Part shown: piece by piece, positions 33,658-44,594 of the stretch | How the letters are laid out: the number at the start of each line of letters is the position of its first letter | How positions within the stretch are numbered: the stretch's first letter is position 1 | From: Coralliovum pocilloporae | Lineage (GTDB): Bacteria; Pseudomonadota; Alphaproteobacteria; Rhizobiales; Cohaesibacteraceae | Direction: 5' to 3' | DNA length: 64,000 nucleotides | NCBI RefSeq assembly: GCF_030845175.1 | Contig: NZ_CP132542.1 | Coordinates: forward strand, 2,267,501 to 2,331,500 | The notes under the pieces: generated by a model | Told to the model about the DNA's origin: nothing | Database searches by the model: none | What the model saw: the letters and a program-made list of their open reading frames with translations, nothing else | Translations under genes and position numbers: made by a program

Positions 33658-35892
33658 ATGCCTGTTTTGGATGGTATTGGCCTGGAAGTTGGCCTGGTGG
33701 CTGGATCGTGCTTAGGCATTGGTCTGACCTATTTGTTTCACTGGCTCAGACCTCCCCGGCAGCGGAAATCCGTCACTAATATTCTCACCCCTCCGTTTGA
33801 CGATACAATCAACAACCTGACCGAAGGGCTCTATCAGACCAGCCTTGAGGGACGACTGCTGCGTGTGAACAAGGCCCTGATCCAGATGGTGGGCTTTGAA
33901 AGCGAGCAGGATCTCCGTGCCCATGGCCCCTGGACGCGGGGGGAGTGGTATGTCGAACCCGGACGGCGGGAGCAGTTCAAGCAACTTCTGGCAGATCAGG
34001 ACAGAGTGACCGATTTTGTCTCGGAGCTGCATCACCGGGCGGAAGGCAAGACAATCTGGATTTCTGAGAATGCCCGTCTGGTCCGCCATCCAGAAAGCCA
34101 TGCACCGCTCTATTACGAGGGGTCTGTTCGAGACGTAACCGCCAGTCGTACCCGTGAAAAACTTGAGCGGAAACTCGAGAATCTTGCGGCGTCTGTTCCG
34201 GGTGCCCTGTTCCAGCTTGTTCTGAGAACTGATGGCGCATACTCCACCCCCTATGTCAGTGCTCGCTTCGGAGAGTTGACAGGGCTGGATCTCGAACGGC
34301 TGAAGCGAAAGCCGGGTGCCTTCGTGAACTTCATCGCCCCTGAGGATCGGGATGTTTATCGACGCAATCTCAGGCGGTCAGCGGACCAGTTGACCCTCTT
34401 TGAGGCGGAGTTTGAGTTTATCAGGCCAGGTGGTGACCATGTGTGGTTGATGGTAACGGCCAAGCCGGAGCGCCAGGATGATGAGTCCGTAATCTGGCAT
34501 GGATATCTGTCAGATATTTCTGACCGCAAACATGCCGAGATGGAAATCCGCAAACTGGCCTATTTCGATGCCCTTACCGGCTTGCCAAACCGCAGGCTGC
34601 TGAAAGAGCGGCTGGACCGGGCTCTTGAAACCAGTCATTTCTCCGCTTCGCATGGTGCGGTTCTGTTCATTGATATGGATAATTTCAAAGCGCTGAATGA
34701 CACGCAAGGCCATGAGCTTGGAGACATGCTGCTGCGTCTCGTGGCCAGACGTCTCTCAGATGTGGTGCGCCCCGGTGATACAGTGTCGCGGTTTGGTGGT
34801 GACGAGTTCGTGGTGGTTCTGGATGACCTAAGCCGGGATCAGGACGAAGCGCTGGCCAGCGCACGCTACGTGGCCAGCAAGATTCTGGATGCCTTCAGCG
34901 ACAAGTTTGATCTTGGCAAAATCCGGCACAAGGCAACACCCAGTATCGGTGTAATCGTGTTCAATGGTATGGCTCAGGCGTCGCAGGATCTTCTGAAATG
35001 TGCTGACATTGCCATGTATGAGGCCAAGCGGAATGGCCGGAACAACTTTGTTCTGCACAATCCGGAGAATGTGCAGAGGGTGTCGGAGCTGTTTACCCTT
35101 CAGTCAGAACTGAAGGTCGCCCTGGAGCGTAATGAACTCACATTTGCTTTCCAGCCAATTGTTGACGGAGAGGGAAGGATTACCTCCGCGGAGGCTCTTA
35201 TCCGCTGGAACCATCCGCAACGCGGGTTGATCATGCCATCAGAGTTCATCCCGGTGGCAGAACAGACCGGAGTAATCCTTGATATCAACGAGTGGGTGCT
35301 CAGAGAGGGCTGCGCTGTGCTCGGGCGCTGGAAGCATCATCCCGTCCTGAAAGATATTGGCCTGTCGGTGAATGTCAGCATTCAGCAGTTCCATACAGAA
35401 AGCTTCGTCTCTGATCTGGCCTTGCTGATGACGCGGGAGCGGCTGGAGCCTTTCAAGCTGACCATTGAGCTGACCGAGCATGTGATGGCTCGTGATGAAG
35501 AGCATGTGTCGGCCCGTATGCGTGAGCTCAAGGAAATCGGTATTCGCTTTGCGCTGGACGACTTCGGGACGGGTTATTCATCTCTGTCTCAGCTCAAGAC
35601 CTTCCCGTTTGATGTGGTCAAGATTGACGGCAGCTTCATTTGTGACCTTGAACGCGTCAAGAGCACCCGGGCGCTTGTGGAGGGTATTCTGGCGATGGCC
35701 AAAACGCTGCGGCTCGAAACCATTGCCGAGCACGTGGAGTGCTCGAGTCAGTATGATTTCCTCAATGAGCGGCAGTGTGATTTCTACCAGGGCTACTATT
35801 TTGGCAAGGCCATGTCTGAGGATGACATGGCCCGGATGGTATCAAATTCTATTCCGCTGCCTCTGCAGGACCATAGCCAAGTCGCTTGTTAA
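33658..35892 (+). CDS. PAS-GGDEF-EAL cyclic di-GMP enzyme
   Basis: 744 residues. One N-terminal hydrophobic segment ([19 protein letters not shown]) may anchor it. Two PAS domains (about 45-160 and 175-295) each end in a PAC-like stretch ([25 protein letters not shown]). GGDEF is at about 300-465 with [10 protein letters not shown], then EAL at about 490-735 with [27 protein letters not shown] and [13 protein letters not shown]. Catalytic residues appear intact in both. GGGGGAC precedes the ATG. It follows the peroxidase/GGDEF-EAL pair by 135 bases, and its 3' end overlaps the methylmalonyl-CoA mutase gene on the other strand by 44 bases. Confidence 0.93.
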   Translation: MPVLDGIGLEVGLVAGSCLGIGLTYLFHWLRPPRQRKSVTNILTPPFDDTINNLTEGLYQTSLEGRLLRVNKALIQMVGFESEQDLRAHGPWTRGEWYVEPGRREQFKQLLADQDRVTDFVSELHHRAEGKTIWISENARLVRHPESHAPLYYEGSVRDVTASRTREKLERKLENLAASVPGALFQLVLRTDGAYSTPYVSARFGELTGLDLERLKRKPGAFVNFIAPEDRDVYRRNLRRSADQLTLFEAEFEFIRPGGDHVWLMVTAKPERQDDESVIWHGYLSDISDRKHAEMEIRKLAYFDALTGLPNRRLLKERLDRALETSHFSASHGAVLFIDMDNFKALNDTQGHELGDMLLRLVARRLSDVVRPGDTVSRFGGDEFVVVLDDLSRDQDEALASARYVASKILDAFSDKFDLGKIRHKATPSIGVIVFNGMAQASQDLLKCADIAMYEAKRNGRNNFVLHNPENVQRVSELFTLQSELKVALERNELTFAFQPIVDGEGRITSAEALIRWNHPQRGLIMPSEFIPVAEQTGVILDINEWVLREGCAVLGRWKHHPVLKDIGLSVNVSIQQFHTESFVSDLALLMTRERLEPFKLTIELTEHVMARDEEHVSARMRELKEIGIRFALDDFGTGYSSLSQLKTFPFDVVKIDGSFICDLERVKSTRALVEGILAMAKTLRLETIAEHVECSSQYDFLNERQCDFYQGYYFGKAMSEDDMARMVSNSIPLPLQDHSQVAC

Positions 35893-38011
35893 GCTCAGCG
35901 ATAAGCCCTTCAGCTGCTTCCGCAATAACGGTCCCGGGAGGGAAGATGGCGGAGGCACCGGATGCCAGCAGCTCATCAAAATCCTGAGGCGGAATAACGC
36001 CGCCGACCACGATCATCACATCGTCACCGCCTTCATCGGCAAGAGCCTGCTTGAGAGCCGGGACAAGCGTCAGATGACCGGCAGCCAGTGACGATGCACC
36101 GATAATATGCACATCATTCTCAACAGCCTGGCGTGCGGCTTCTTCAGGGGTCTGGAACAGCGGACCGATATCCACGTCGAAACCAAGGTCTGCAAAGGCT
36201 GAGGCAATCACTTTCTGGCCGCGATCATGGCCGTCCTGTCCCATCTTTGCGATCAGGATACGCGGGCGGCGACCATCATTCTGCTCGAATTCGTCGACCA
36301 GCTTCTGGATACGCTTTACCGGTTCACTCATTTGACCCACCTCTTCGCGATACACGCCGGAGATTGACCGTATCTCGGCTTTGTGGCGACCAAAAGCCTT
36401 TTCCATTGCCAGAGAGATTTCGCCAACAGTGGCCTTGGCGCGAGCGGCCTGAATGGAAAGGTCAAGCAGATTGCCTTCTCCGCTTTCCGCAGCCCGTGTC
36501 AGAGCATGCAGCGCCTGATCCACATCTGTCTGGTTTCTCTCGCCGCGCAACCGCTCGAGTTTCTCGATCTGGCGGGCACGAACAGCGGAATTATCCACTT
36601 TCAGCACGTCAATTTCGGCTTCGCTGTCCGGTTTGTACTTGTTGACGCCGACCACCGTCTGCTGGCCTGAATCGATCCTGGCCTGGGTTTTCGCCGCAGC
36701 CTCTTCAATGCGGAGTTTCGGAATGCCGGCCTCGATTGCCTTGGCCATGCCGCCAAGCTCTTCAACCTCACGAATGCGCTCAAGAGCCCGCTCTGCGAGA
36801 TCAGCGGTCAGGCGCTCGACAAAATGAGAGCCGCCCCATGGGTCGATGGCTTTGGTGGTGCCGGACTCCTGTTGCAGGAAGAGCTGCGTATTGCGGGCGA
36901 TCCGGGCTGAGAAATCAGTCGGCAGAGCCAGCGCCTCATCCAGCGAATTGGTGTGAAGGCTCTGGGTATGACCCTGTGTTGCGGCCATGGCCTCAATGCA
37001 GGTCCGGACCACATTGTTGAAAACGTCCTGCGCGGCCAGCGACCAGCCGGATGTCTGGCTGTGGGTCCGCAGAGACAGGGACTTCGGATTTTTCGGGCCG
37101 AACTCCTCATTCACCAGCTTGGCCCAGATCAGGCGTGCAGCCCGCATCTTAGCCACTTCCATGAAGAAGTTCATGCCAATGGCCCAGAAGAAGGACAGGC
37201 GTGGTGCAAAGGCATCCACATCAAGTCCGGCCGCTGTTCCGGCGCGGATATATTCAATCCCGTCAGCGATGGTGTAGGCCAGTTCCAGATCAGCCGTCGC
37301 CCCGGCTTCCTGCATGTGATAGCCGGAAATCGAGATCGAATTGAACTTTGGCATATGCCGGGATGTATAGCTGAAGATGTCGGAAATGATCTTCATGGAT
37401 GGCGCAGGCGGATAGATATAGGTATTGCGCACCATGAACTCTTTCAGGATGTCATTCTGAATGGTTCCTGATAGCAGATCCTGCGACACACCCTGCTCTT
37501 CCGCGGCCACAATATAGAGGGCCAGACAGGGCAGGACAGCACCATTCATGGTCATGGATACGCTCATCTGGTCGAGCGGAATGCCATCAAACAGGGTGCG
37601 CATGTCATAGATGGAATCGATGGCCACACCGGCCATGCCCACATCGCCCATCACCCGCGGATGGTCTGAATCATAACCACGATGGGTGGCCAGATCGAAC
37701 GCAATGGACAGGCCTTTTTGCCCTGCAGCCAGATTGCGCCTGTAGAAGGCATTGGAATCCTCAGCAGTTGAGAAACCGGCATATTGCCGAACCGTCCATG
37801 GACGCTGCACATACATGGTGGGGTAGGGGCCACGGAGGAACGGTGCAAGGCCCGGCCACGTCTCAAGGAAATCCAGTCCGGCCAGATCAGCCTCGCTGTA
37901 GGATGCTTTCACATCGATCCCTTCCGGTGTCGCCCAGGGGGTGGTCTCGACACCGGTACCAGAAGCGGTGCGACTGAAATCCATTGTAGAAAAATCAGGA
38001 ATACGGCTCAT
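35849..38011 (-). CDS. mcmA: Methylmalonyl-CoA mutase large (alpha, B12-binding) subunit
   Basis: 720 residues from the ATG at 38011, 4 bases after the small-subunit stop. Converts (R)-methylmalonyl-CoA to succinyl-CoA with adenosylcobalamin, the last step of propionyl-CoA use. The N-terminal barrel shows [18 protein letters not shown] and [12 protein letters not shown]. The C-terminal cobalamin domain (from about residue 580) has [20 protein letters not shown], whose D-x-H-x-x-G supplies the lower-ligand His, then [12 protein letters not shown]. The last 44 bases overlap the convergent PAS-GGDEF-EAL gene, an unusual tail-to-tail overlap of two long genes. Confidence 0.95.
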   Translation of the reverse strand: MSRIPDFSTMDFSRTASGTGVETTPWATPEGIDVKASYSEADLAGLDFLETWPGLAPFLRGPYPTMYVQRPWTVRQYAGFSTAEDSNAFYRRNLAAGQKGLSIAFDLATHRGYDSDHPRVMGDVGMAGVAIDSIYDMRTLFDGIPLDQMSVSMTMNGAVLPCLALYIVAAEEQGVSQDLLSGTIQNDILKEFMVRNTYIYPPAPSMKIISDIFSYTSRHMPKFNSISISGYHMQEAGATADLELAYTIADGIEYIRAGTAAGLDVDAFAPRLSFFWAIGMNFFMEVAKMRAARLIWAKLVNEEFGPKNPKSLSLRTHSQTSGWSLAAQDVFNNVVRTCIEAMAATQGHTQSLHTNSLDEALALPTDFSARIARNTQLFLQQESGTTKAIDPWGGSHFVERLTADLAERALERIREVEELGGMAKAIEAGIPKLRIEEAAAKTQARIDSGQQTVVGVNKYKPDSEAEIDVLKVDNSAVRARQIEKLERLRGERNQTDVDQALHALTRAAESGEGNLLDLSIQAARAKATVGEISLAMEKAFGRHKAEIRSISGVYREEVGQMSEPVKRIQKLVDEFEQNDGRRPRILIAKMGQDGHDRGQKVIASAFADLGFDVDIGPLFQTPEEAARQAVENDVHIIGASSLAAGHLTLVPALKQALADEGGDDVMIVVGGVIPPQDFDELLASGASAIFPPGTVIAEAAEGLIAELNKRLGYGPAEAAE

Positions 38012-38015
38012 GGTC

Positions 38016-39881
38016 TTATTCCCCAGAAGGTTGATCTGAAAGCAGGTCATGGGCCTCGTTCAGGAGGTCCAGAATGTTGGCGCCGGCATAGACAAAACCA
38101 TCCACTCCGGCCTCCCGCAGCGCGGTTTCATTGTCACCGGGCTTGCCCGCCAGATAGATGTGGGAGGCACCAGCCTGCTTGAGAGCTCGAGCAGTCTCTT
38201 CTGCCAGTGTCTCATATACAGTGTCAGATGAACACAGGCAGACAAGACGAGCACCAGAGGCCTTGAAGGCCTCAGTGGCTGCGGATGAACTGTCAAAGCC
38301 ATCATTGCCCGGGGCCTTGATGCCGCCTGTCTCAAACAGATTCTTGATCCAGGTGGAGCGTGCGGTGAACTGGGCGATTGTTCCGAGATTGGCGAGAAAG
38401 ATCTCCGGTGTTTCTCCGGTCTCTTCTGCAGCTTCCCGAAGAGCCTCGAAAGGTTCTGCCAGGCGGCGGGCTTCAAGAGGTGCTGCCTGGATGACATCCG
38501 GCTCCGGCAGGAAGGCCGGATGAACCGCATCACTTTCGACCGTCACCGGAGCTTCTGCGATATTGGGGAAAGCACTGACACCGGTCAGCTCATCCTTGCG
38601 CCGGGCGATGTTGCGGTCGCGGGCGTCGACGGCGCTGTTGATTGCTGTCTGGAGACTGCCTGAGATCAGGGCATTGGCCACACCGCCTTCAGTCTCAATA
38701 GACTGCAGCAGAGACCAGGCAGCTGCGCCGATATCATCGGTGAGGCTCTCGGTGAAACCTGAACCGGCCACCGGGTCGCAGACCTTATGCAGATTTGACT
38801 CTTCCGACAGGATCAGATGGGTATTGCGGGCCACCCGGCGGGCAAATTCATCCGGCAGGCCCAGGGCCTGGGTGAATGGCAGGACAGTAAGGCTGTTTGC
38901 CCCGGCCACAGCTGCAGCGAATGTTGCTGTGGTGACACGCAGCATATTCACGTAAGGATCTCGCCGGGTCATCATCCGCCAGGCGGTCTCTGTATGAATG
39001 CGGGGTTCAACACCGGAAATGCCGGAGGCCTGCAGGATACGGGCCCAGCCAAGCTTCAGGGCACGGATCTTTGCAATACCTGCGAACTGGTCAGCGTCAA
39101 GGGCAATTGTGAAAGAGATCCACCCGGCGGCATCGTCCAATGCGATACCTGCCGCCTCAAACGCGCGCAGATAGGCGAGGGCGGTAGCCAGAAGAATGCC
39201 GACTTCCTGCCCGTCTGTTGCACCGGCTGCGTGATAAGGGCGTCCGTCGGCCACGGCGAAGGGGCCTTTGAAACCCTGTTCGGCCAGGGCCTGTGTGGTG
39301 GCCGCGAGTTTTGGTGCCACATCATCCCAGGGCGCGGCCAGTATCCCTGTGGCAGCAAGGGCACCCAGCGGATCAAGATTGAAGGTCACAGACAGACTTG
39401 AGGCGTCCAAGCCGCGTTCACCCACCCATTCGGCAAAGCTGTCCGCCACGCGGCGACTGTTCCAGCCGCCATCCAGATGCAGATCTATGGCCGTGAGCTC
39501 GATATCAGCAAGCGTTTCCGAGAAAACAGTGCTGTCCCATCTGGGCAGTCCGAAACCATAAGCCGCCGGAGAGCTCGCAAAAACCAGCGCAAGGGTTGAG
39601 CAGCCGTTCTCCAGATCAATCAGCGCTTGGTGATTGGCTTTGGTCGTGTCAAAATGATCGACGCGCTGCACAACCTGCCAGGGCGCGTTGTCGGGGCGGC
39701 CTGAAAGGGCCTCGGTTCCCTGCGCTCGCTCATAGATCGGGTGAATAGAGATGGCGTCATAGGTCCTGCTCTGCAGAGAATCCGCAGAGCGCCCCTTGAG
39801 AGCTTTCTCAACAGCTTGCGTCCAGAGCTCGCGATTGCCGCTCGGAAAGTCGTTTGTGAACGAAGTACCAGAAGTCGTCAT
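38016..39881 (-). CDS. mutA: Methylmalonyl-CoA mutase small (beta) subunit
   Basis: 621 residues. A degenerate paralogue of the large subunit that forms the heterodimer. The barrel is recognisable ([47 protein letters not shown]). The C-terminal flavodoxin-like domain ([36 protein letters not shown]) lacks the D-x-H-x-x-G cobalamin motif, as expected for a non-catalytic subunit. The stop is 4 bases before the large-subunit start, so the two are co-translated. No meaB/argK chaperone or epimerase gene is in the window. Confidence 0.94.
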   Translation of the reverse strand: MTTSGTSFTNDFPSGNRELWTQAVEKALKGRSADSLQSRTYDAISIHPIYERAQGTEALSGRPDNAPWQVVQRVDHFDTTKANHQALIDLENGCSTLALVFASSPAAYGFGLPRWDSTVFSETLADIELTAIDLHLDGGWNSRRVADSFAEWVGERGLDASSLSVTFNLDPLGALAATGILAAPWDDVAPKLAATTQALAEQGFKGPFAVADGRPYHAAGATDGQEVGILLATALAYLRAFEAAGIALDDAAGWISFTIALDADQFAGIAKIRALKLGWARILQASGISGVEPRIHTETAWRMMTRRDPYVNMLRVTTATFAAAVAGANSLTVLPFTQALGLPDEFARRVARNTHLILSEESNLHKVCDPVAGSGFTESLTDDIGAAAWSLLQSIETEGGVANALISGSLQTAINSAVDARDRNIARRKDELTGVSAFPNIAEAPVTVESDAVHPAFLPEPDVIQAAPLEARRLAEPFEALREAAEETGETPEIFLANLGTIAQFTARSTWIKNLFETGGIKAPGNDGFDSSSAATEAFKASGARLVCLCSSDTVYETLAEETARALKQAGASHIYLAGKPGDNETALREAGVDGFVYAGANILDLLNEAHDLLSDQPSGE

Positions 39882-40229
39882 GGTTGCATGATCCCTTGAT
39901 CGTTGGGGTCATTTACGCCGCAAGTGCCCTTTCCGGCAAGCTAGCCGAAAGACGTGCATCAGACATTTAGTGTCATGCGTAGCAGTGACTAAGACAGACA
40001 TTATACACCATAGCGTGAGTTTTTAGACCGATGTCGGCTGCGGGCCATATATCGTGCACGTAACGGATGTTTCCAGGGTTGGATCTGGCCGGTCAATTTG
40101 TCATAAGCGGTACTGGGGGAAGTAGGCGCCAGGGCGAAGGTGTAGGGAAAATGCGTTGAACCACCTTGAATTAGTGGAAGTTACTGTCAGTTTCGCCAAT
40201 TGAATAGAAGCCTAAAGTTGCCTAGCAAA
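39882..40229. other. Divergent intergenic region between mutA and the LuxR-type regulator
   Basis: About 350 bases without a convincing gene. It must contain the promoters of mutA (leftward) and the LuxR regulator (rightward). No clear dyad of lux-box type and no cobalamin riboswitch core were seen. From about 40200 rightwards base composition becomes AT-rich. Confidence 0.5.
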
Positions 40230-40994
40230 ATGAACAAAAATAACAGGGCCGACCAATCAGAGCATATAAAGCACATAACAATGACAATAGAGAGCGAAAT
40301 CTATGCAGAGGTCCAGAAGCTACAACTGACGGAGGACCGTGAGGAGATCATCGATCGTCTAATCGAGTGTTTCAGACAGTTTGGAGCTCAGGCGGTTGTA
40401 ATCACGGGCATACCGATGCCGCACGGTATGCTTGATCCTCTGATTATCAGGGCGTGGAGTCTGACAATTTCCCGTGACCGGTCTGCCCTTGGGCCAGTCC
40501 GGTCGGAAGATGGGCTATTGCAGCGCTGTCTTGTGGCGCGAAAACCGTTTTTCTGGGCTGACGAGAGAACAGATCAGGACGAAACCTCATCACTGGCTTC
40601 AGTGCTGACCCAGGCCGGGACGAGCCGCAAGATTCTGGCGCTTCCCAGCGTGGAACCAACAGCCATACAAGGGGTCGTTCTTCTTGTTGGCAGCGATCTG
40701 CCGGAAGATTGCATGGACTTGCGCGCCCTGCATTTCCTGACAGGGCATCTATTCCGCCGGCTGGCGGAACTGGGAGCTTTGTCGAATAACAGGCCCGGGG
40801 AACTGTCCACCCGCGAACGGCGTGTCCTTGAGCTCACCGCACGTGGCAAGACCGCGGCCGATATTGCAGACCTTCTGTCCATATCCCAGCGTACAGTCCA
40901 TGCTCACCTGCAGAATGCCAGTGGCAAACTGGATGCCTCAAACAAGACCCAGACCGTTGTAGAAGCAATCCGCTATGGTCAGATTGTGCTTTAA
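40230..40994 (+). CDS. LuxR-type transcriptional regulator (orphan)
   Basis: 254 residues from the ATG at 40230. A TTG at 40200 or ATG at 40281 are alternatives, since none has a good ribosome binding site. The C-terminal LuxR helix-turn-helix is clear: LSTRERRVLELTARGKTAADIADLLSISQRTVHAHLQNASGKL, then KTQTVVEAIRYGQI. The N-terminal 150 residues (QFGAQAVVITG, RAWSLTISRD, RKPFFWADE) resemble autoinducer-binding domains of the TraR/SdiA kind only weakly. No luxI homologue occurs in the window, so it is an orphan. It may read an external or host signal, or none. The 5' part is noticeably AT-rich compared with its surroundings. Confidence 0.85.
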   Translation: MNKNNRADQSEHIKHITMTIESEIYAEVQKLQLTEDREEIIDRLIECFRQFGAQAVVITGIPMPHGMLDPLIIRAWSLTISRDRSALGPVRSEDGLLQRCLVARKPFFWADERTDQDETSSLASVLTQAGTSRKILALPSVEPTAIQGVVLLVGSDLPEDCMDLRALHFLTGHLFRRLAELGALSNNRPGELSTRERRVLELTARGKTAADIADLLSISQRTVHAHLQNASGKLDASNKTQTVVEAIRYGQIVL

Positions 40995-41025
40995 AGCGTG
41001 TTGGGAACCGGCTTGGCGAAAAACA
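40992..41025 (+). repeat. Degenerate copy of the rhizobial intergenic palindrome
   Basis: AAAGCGTGTTGGGAACCGGCTTGGCG directly after the LuxR stop is a shortened relative of the two fuller copies near 46 kb (shared blocks AGCG-GTTG and ACCGG-TTGGCG). Confidence 0.5.
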
Positions 41026-41026
41026 G

Positions 41027-41070
41027 CCCGACCGTCTGAAGGGGTATCCCTGAGACGGTCGGGTTTTGGT
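41027..41070 (+). terminator. Bidirectional Rho-independent terminator after the LuxR-type gene
   Basis: An 11-bp stem (CCCGACCGTCT / AGACGGTCGGG) with a 15-base loop is followed by TTTTGGTTTT on the plus strand and by a T-rich stretch (TGTTTTTCG) on the minus strand, so it can serve both this gene and the convergent DUF4332 gene. Confidence 0.88.
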
Positions 41071-41108
41071 TTTAAGCTCCGAGTTTACTCAGCAAGTCAT
41101 GAGTTCAC

Positions 41109-41516
41109 TCAATAGGTCATGATCGGGTCGAGGGTTTTTGCATGCTCAACCCAAGCCTCGACCTGACCATCGCCGGGTGTCTGGCGAACCAGCTTCTTGG
41201 CTTCATTCACTTCCCGCATCTTGGCAGCCAGATTGGCTGCATTGCGATTGCGCAGTTCCTTGACCGTATCGACGCCAGCGGCTTCAAGAAGCTCAGAATA
41301 TTCTTCTCCGACGCCTTTGATGCGCATCAGGTCAGCCATATTCGCCCATTTCAGAACGCGGCTGGCATCAATGTCAGCCGCTGCGGCAAGCTCTTTGCGG
41401 CCCTTAGGGTCCTTCGCTCTGTCAAGCAGGTCTGCAGTGGTCTTGATGCCCTGTCCGGCGAGCTTTTCGGCATAGGTCGGTCCAATGCCTTCAATCTCTG
41501 TAATTGCATATGCCAT
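41109..41516 (-). CDS. DUF4332 domain protein (helix-hairpin-helix)
   Basis: 135 residues from the ATG at 41516 (AGGAAAGGA upstream). Two tandem helix-hairpin-helix-like units are visible: ITEIEGIGPTYAEKLAGQGIKTTADLL and MADLMRIKGVGEEYSELLEAAGVDTV. This is the DUF4332 arrangement found in small bacterial proteins and related to the DNA-binding domains of DNA polymerase/ligase type. Binding to DNA is plausible but unproven. The C-terminus contains a conserved NEAKKLVRQTP helix. The protein is small, cytoplasmic and monocistronic. Confidence 0.82.
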   Translation of the reverse strand: MAYAITEIEGIGPTYAEKLAGQGIKTTADLLDRAKDPKGRKELAAAADIDASRVLKWANMADLMRIKGVGEEYSELLEAAGVDTVKELRNRNAANLAAKMREVNEAKKLVRQTPGDGQVEAWVEHAKTLDPIMTY

Positions 41517-41618
41517 GTGTATTCCTTTCCTGATTGGACGAATCCCCATTCGTCATCTGGTCGACCGCCCCCCTCGGCGGGAATCTAGGGTCAAGACCCT
41601 AGGGCCTGGCTTTTGCGG

Positions 41619-41996
41619 TTACAGAACCTGGCTCAGGCCCGGGATTGAATTGACGATCTCATCGACCGCTTCTTCTCCGATGGCCTCTTTGGAGACACTC
41701 ATCAGCTCGCGGGTCACACCCTGGATCTGACTCATGTCGAGGCCGGACGATGTAAGTTCATTCAGGGCTGCCATCGCACCCATGCCGCCCATAAGGCCGC
41801 CAAGCAGACCGCCGCCACCGCCGGCCTCTTCGCCGTCAATCATATTGCGGGCGCCTGGAACCGCATCCAGAAGCTGGCTCATCTGATCTGCAGGGCCTTC
41901 CTTGTTCAGGAAATTCAGAATGATTTTAACGGCCGTTTGTGCCAGTCCTTCATCGATTCCGGCAGCTTGTGCGACGCGTGCAATCAGATCGTCCAT
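41619..41996 (-). CDS. DUF2267-like small protein
   Basis: 125 residues. An N-terminal helical unit (DDLIARVAQAAGIDEGLAQTAVKIILNFL, then KEGPADQMSQLLDAVPGA) is followed by a glycine/methionine-rich hydrophobic stretch (GGGGGLLGGLMGGMGAMAAL) and a second helical part ending in VDEIVNSIPGLSQVL. Proteins of this exact layout are common in Hyphomicrobiales and are usually labelled DUF2267 domain proteins. I am fairly but not fully sure of the label. Function unknown. The gene is monocistronic on the minus strand. Confidence 0.75.
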   Translation of the reverse strand: MDDLIARVAQAAGIDEGLAQTAVKIILNFLNKEGPADQMSQLLDAVPGARNMIDGEEAGGGGGLLGGLMGGMGAMAALNELTSSGLDMSQIQGVTRELMSVSKEAIGEEAVDEIVNSIPGLSQVL

Positions 41997-42281
41997 AAAA
42001 ATGTTCCTTCAGAGTGATGAACCAAGTGTCGTTTCTGCGCTATTGTTCCCCCAATTTTCGCCTCGACACAAGTACAAGAACGGCTGAACGGCCTTCCATA
42101 TCCCGTCTTTTTTGAGAAGCAGTACAGGTGACGCAGGGGCATGCTGGCCTTTGACGTCAGCGCAGCCTGGCAGGTTGGTAATCAGTTACAGCCTTGTCTT
42201 TCGCAATGACAATCAGATGGTTCAACAACGTCGGGAAGTTCACTATAGTCCGGTTGGGGAGAACAAGCGGATGCGGGAATC

Positions 42282-43862
42282 ATGACCGATAACACTTCGA
42301 TTTTTATTGGCGGAAGCGGCAAGGATGAGCTTCTAAGCCTGAAACTGGCCAACCGCCACGGCCTTGTTGCCGGGGCTACAGGAACCGGCAAAACGGTTAC
42401 GCTTCAGATTCTGGCAGAAGGATTTTCCAGGGCTGGCGTGCCGGTGTTCTGCTCTGATATAAAGGGTGATCTGTCAGGCATCGCCGCTACGGGCGAGCCG
42501 AAAGACTTTCTTCTGAAACGGGCCGAACAGATTGGGCTTGAGGACTATGAATTCTCAGCAAGCCCGGTTGTTTTTTGGGACCTTTTCGGCAAACAGGGTC
42601 ATCCGATCAGAACAACGGTTTCAGAAATGGGGCCCTTGCTTCTGTCCCGCCTCATGGATCTCAATCCGACCCAGGAGGGTGTGCTGAACATCGCCTTCCG
42701 CATTGCCGATGATGAAGGCATGCTGCTGCTGGATCTGAAAGATCTCCGGGCCATGATGAGTTATCTCGCGGAGCATGCCAAAGAGATTTCGACTGAATAC
42801 GGCAATGTCTCGAAAGCATCCATCGGCGCAATCCAGAGGCAGCTCCTGGTGCTGGAAGAGCAGGGCGGGGACAAATTCTTCAGCGAACCGGCCCTGAAGA
42901 TTCCCGATCTCATGCGGACGGATTCATCCGGTCGCGGTGTGGTCAATGTTCTGGCGGCCGACAAGCTGATGGCAGCGCCTAAACTTTATGCCACCTTCCT
43001 GCTCTGGCTGCTGTCTGAGCTGTTTGAGGAATTGCCCGAGGTTGGTGACCCTGACAAGCCGCGTCTGGTTTTCTTCTTTGATGAAGCCCATCTTCTGTTT
43101 GATGAAGCGCCCAAGGTCCTGCTGGAGAAAGTCGAGCAGGTTGTTCGTCTGATCCGCTCCAAAGGGGTTGGTGTCTATTTTGTCACGCAGAATCCGATTG
43201 ATGTGCCGGATTCGGTTCTGGGTCAGTTGGGCAACCGGGTGCAGCATGCCCTGCGCGCTTTTACCCCACGGGATCGGAAAGCCGTGAAAGCGGCTGCGGA
43301 AACCTTCCGTCCAAACCCTGATTTCAAAGCGGTTGACGTGATAACCGAACTCGGAGTCGGTGAAGCTCTGGTCTCGACTCTGCAGAAAAAGGGCGTGCCA
43401 TCCGTTGTGCAGAAAACCCTGATCCGGCCTCCGGTCGGCCGTCTTGGCCCGCTGACCGCAGATGAGCGGAAGGCTGTTATCCGGCAGAGCCCTGTCTTTG
43501 GCCAGTATGAAGAGGCCGTGGACAGGGAATCAGCCTATGAGGTGCTGAAGCGCAAGGCGGCGGAACAGGATCAGAAGGAACAGGATCAGCGTCAGCAGGA
43601 GGATCGTGACCGAGATGAGGGGCGCCGCATGAAGCGGACCCGTACCGGTTTCCAGCTGCCTGACTTCGGCAGGGATGACAGGCCGACACGGTCCTCGCGC
43701 CGCAAGAGTGAAACCCGAACAAGGCGACGGACCACACGGCGAAAATCCAATCGCCAGTCTGTTGCGGAGGCCGCTCTCAAGTCCGTTGTGAGGTCTGTAG
43801 GTTCATCCCTTGGGCGAGCTCTGGTTCGCGGCATTCTGGGATCATTAAAGCGCGGATTTTAA
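42282..43862 (+). CDS. DUF853 / HerA-like ATPase
   Basis: 526 residues. A P-loop ATPase of the HerA/FtsK superfamily, DUF853 (YjgR) branch. Walker A is [12 protein letters not shown] (about residue 31), followed by [10 protein letters not shown]. Walker B is [17 protein letters not shown] (about 262), and the sensor region is [30 protein letters not shown]. The C-terminal 110 residues are strongly charged, with an Asp/Glu/Gln/Arg-rich coiled-coil-like stretch (about 435-455) and an Arg-rich tail ([14 protein letters not shown]). No NurA nuclease partner is adjacent, so a defence role is not implied. A DNA-translocating or remodelling role is the family-level guess. Confidence 0.9.
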   Translation: MTDNTSIFIGGSGKDELLSLKLANRHGLVAGATGTGKTVTLQILAEGFSRAGVPVFCSDIKGDLSGIAATGEPKDFLLKRAEQIGLEDYEFSASPVVFWDLFGKQGHPIRTTVSEMGPLLLSRLMDLNPTQEGVLNIAFRIADDEGMLLLDLKDLRAMMSYLAEHAKEISTEYGNVSKASIGAIQRQLLVLEEQGGDKFFSEPALKIPDLMRTDSSGRGVVNVLAADKLMAAPKLYATFLLWLLSELFEELPEVGDPDKPRLVFFFDEAHLLFDEAPKVLLEKVEQVVRLIRSKGVGVYFVTQNPIDVPDSVLGQLGNRVQHALRAFTPRDRKAVKAAAETFRPNPDFKAVDVITELGVGEALVSTLQKKGVPSVVQKTLIRPPVGRLGPLTADERKAVIRQSPVFGQYEEAVDRESAYEVLKRKAAEQDQKEQDQRQQEDRDRDEGRRMKRTRTGFQLPDFGRDDRPTRSSRRKSETRTRRRTTRRKSNRQSVAEAALKSVVRSVGSSLGRALVRGILGSLKRGF

Positions 43863-43977
43863 TTGATATTTTTACCAATGAGCAACCACGCCCAATAGGG
43901 TTTTCGTAACCGGCCTCCGTTAGATTGGATGGTGTTCCCCGGGACGGGATACATGATCATTCTTCAAGGAGGTCGGA

Positions 43978-44523
43978 ATGGAGCTGGAAGGGCGGCTGCA
44001 GATTCTGATTGTAACACCAGAACGTACGATTTTTCAGCATTGGTCGAAAATGCTGCGGGACAGCGGTGCACGGCATTTCTATCACGCGTCAGATGCACCC
44101 TCCATGCTGAAGCATCTGCGGAATGGTGTCATCGATGTCATCTTCGTTGACGGCATCATCCGGTTTATCAATCCTCTGCAATTGTCTGCGGTTCTGACCA
44201 AGGCTATGCAGCAGCTCAAACGAGAGATGCCGGCGCTTGTGCTCTGCCAGAAAGAGGACAAGAAGCTGTCTCCGTCCGAGTTGAAGACAAGTGGCTACAG
44301 CCATCAGATCATCACGCCTGTCCTGAAGCCGGATTCAATGGCCCGGGTGGTCGAGGAAATTGTCCTGACGAAAAGGGCTGGATATGAAATGGCTCGCGTC
44401 AGACCGGAAGCCATGCCGGAAGCCGCTGCTGTCGAGCAGGAGCCGCAAGAGCAGATCCAGGTCGATGTTCCGCGCAACATGCCGGTACCGGAACCTGCGG
44501 ACAGCGACGTTGCCTTCCTCTGA
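43978..44523 (+). CDS. CheY-like receiver domain protein, degenerate
   Basis: 181 residues, with AAGGAGGTCGGA before the ATG, a near-perfect ribosome binding site. The first 120 residues follow the receiver fold: LQILIVTPERTIF, a helix, VIDVIFVDG (Asp in the phosphoacceptor position), LPALVLCQKED and ITPVLKPDSMARVVEEI (the conserved Lys-Pro). The acidic pair after strand 1 is replaced by TPE and the Thr/Ser position is unclear, so phosphorylation may be lost or changed. The last 55 residues are acidic, Pro-rich and probably disordered, ending in SDVAFL. It has no output domain and no adjacent kinase. Confidence 0.75.
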   Translation: MELEGRLQILIVTPERTIFQHWSKMLRDSGARHFYHASDAPSMLKHLRNGVIDVIFVDGIIRFINPLQLSAVLTKAMQQLKREMPALVLCQKEDKKLSPSELKTSGYSHQIITPVLKPDSMARVVEEIVLTKRAGYEMARVRPEAMPEAAAVEQEPQEQIQVDVPRNMPVPEPADSDVAFL

Positions 44524-44594
44524 TAGTTATTGCCTTTGCATCAAGCCTCTCATAGCCTGCGTGTTTGTTTCAGAATCACACGGGAAGAGACAGC

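Noticed and set aside
39882-40229. Cobalamin riboswitch ahead of the methylmalonyl-CoA mutase genes
   Set aside because: The B12-box and the GCCACTG core were not found on the minus strand.
40200-40994. Complete quorum-sensing pair at the LuxR-type gene
   Set aside because: No luxI-type synthase on either side; the regulator is an orphan in this window.
42282-43862. HerA-type phage defence module
   Set aside because: The ATPase belongs to the DUF853/YjgR branch and lacks an adjacent NurA, SIR2 or DUF4297 partner.
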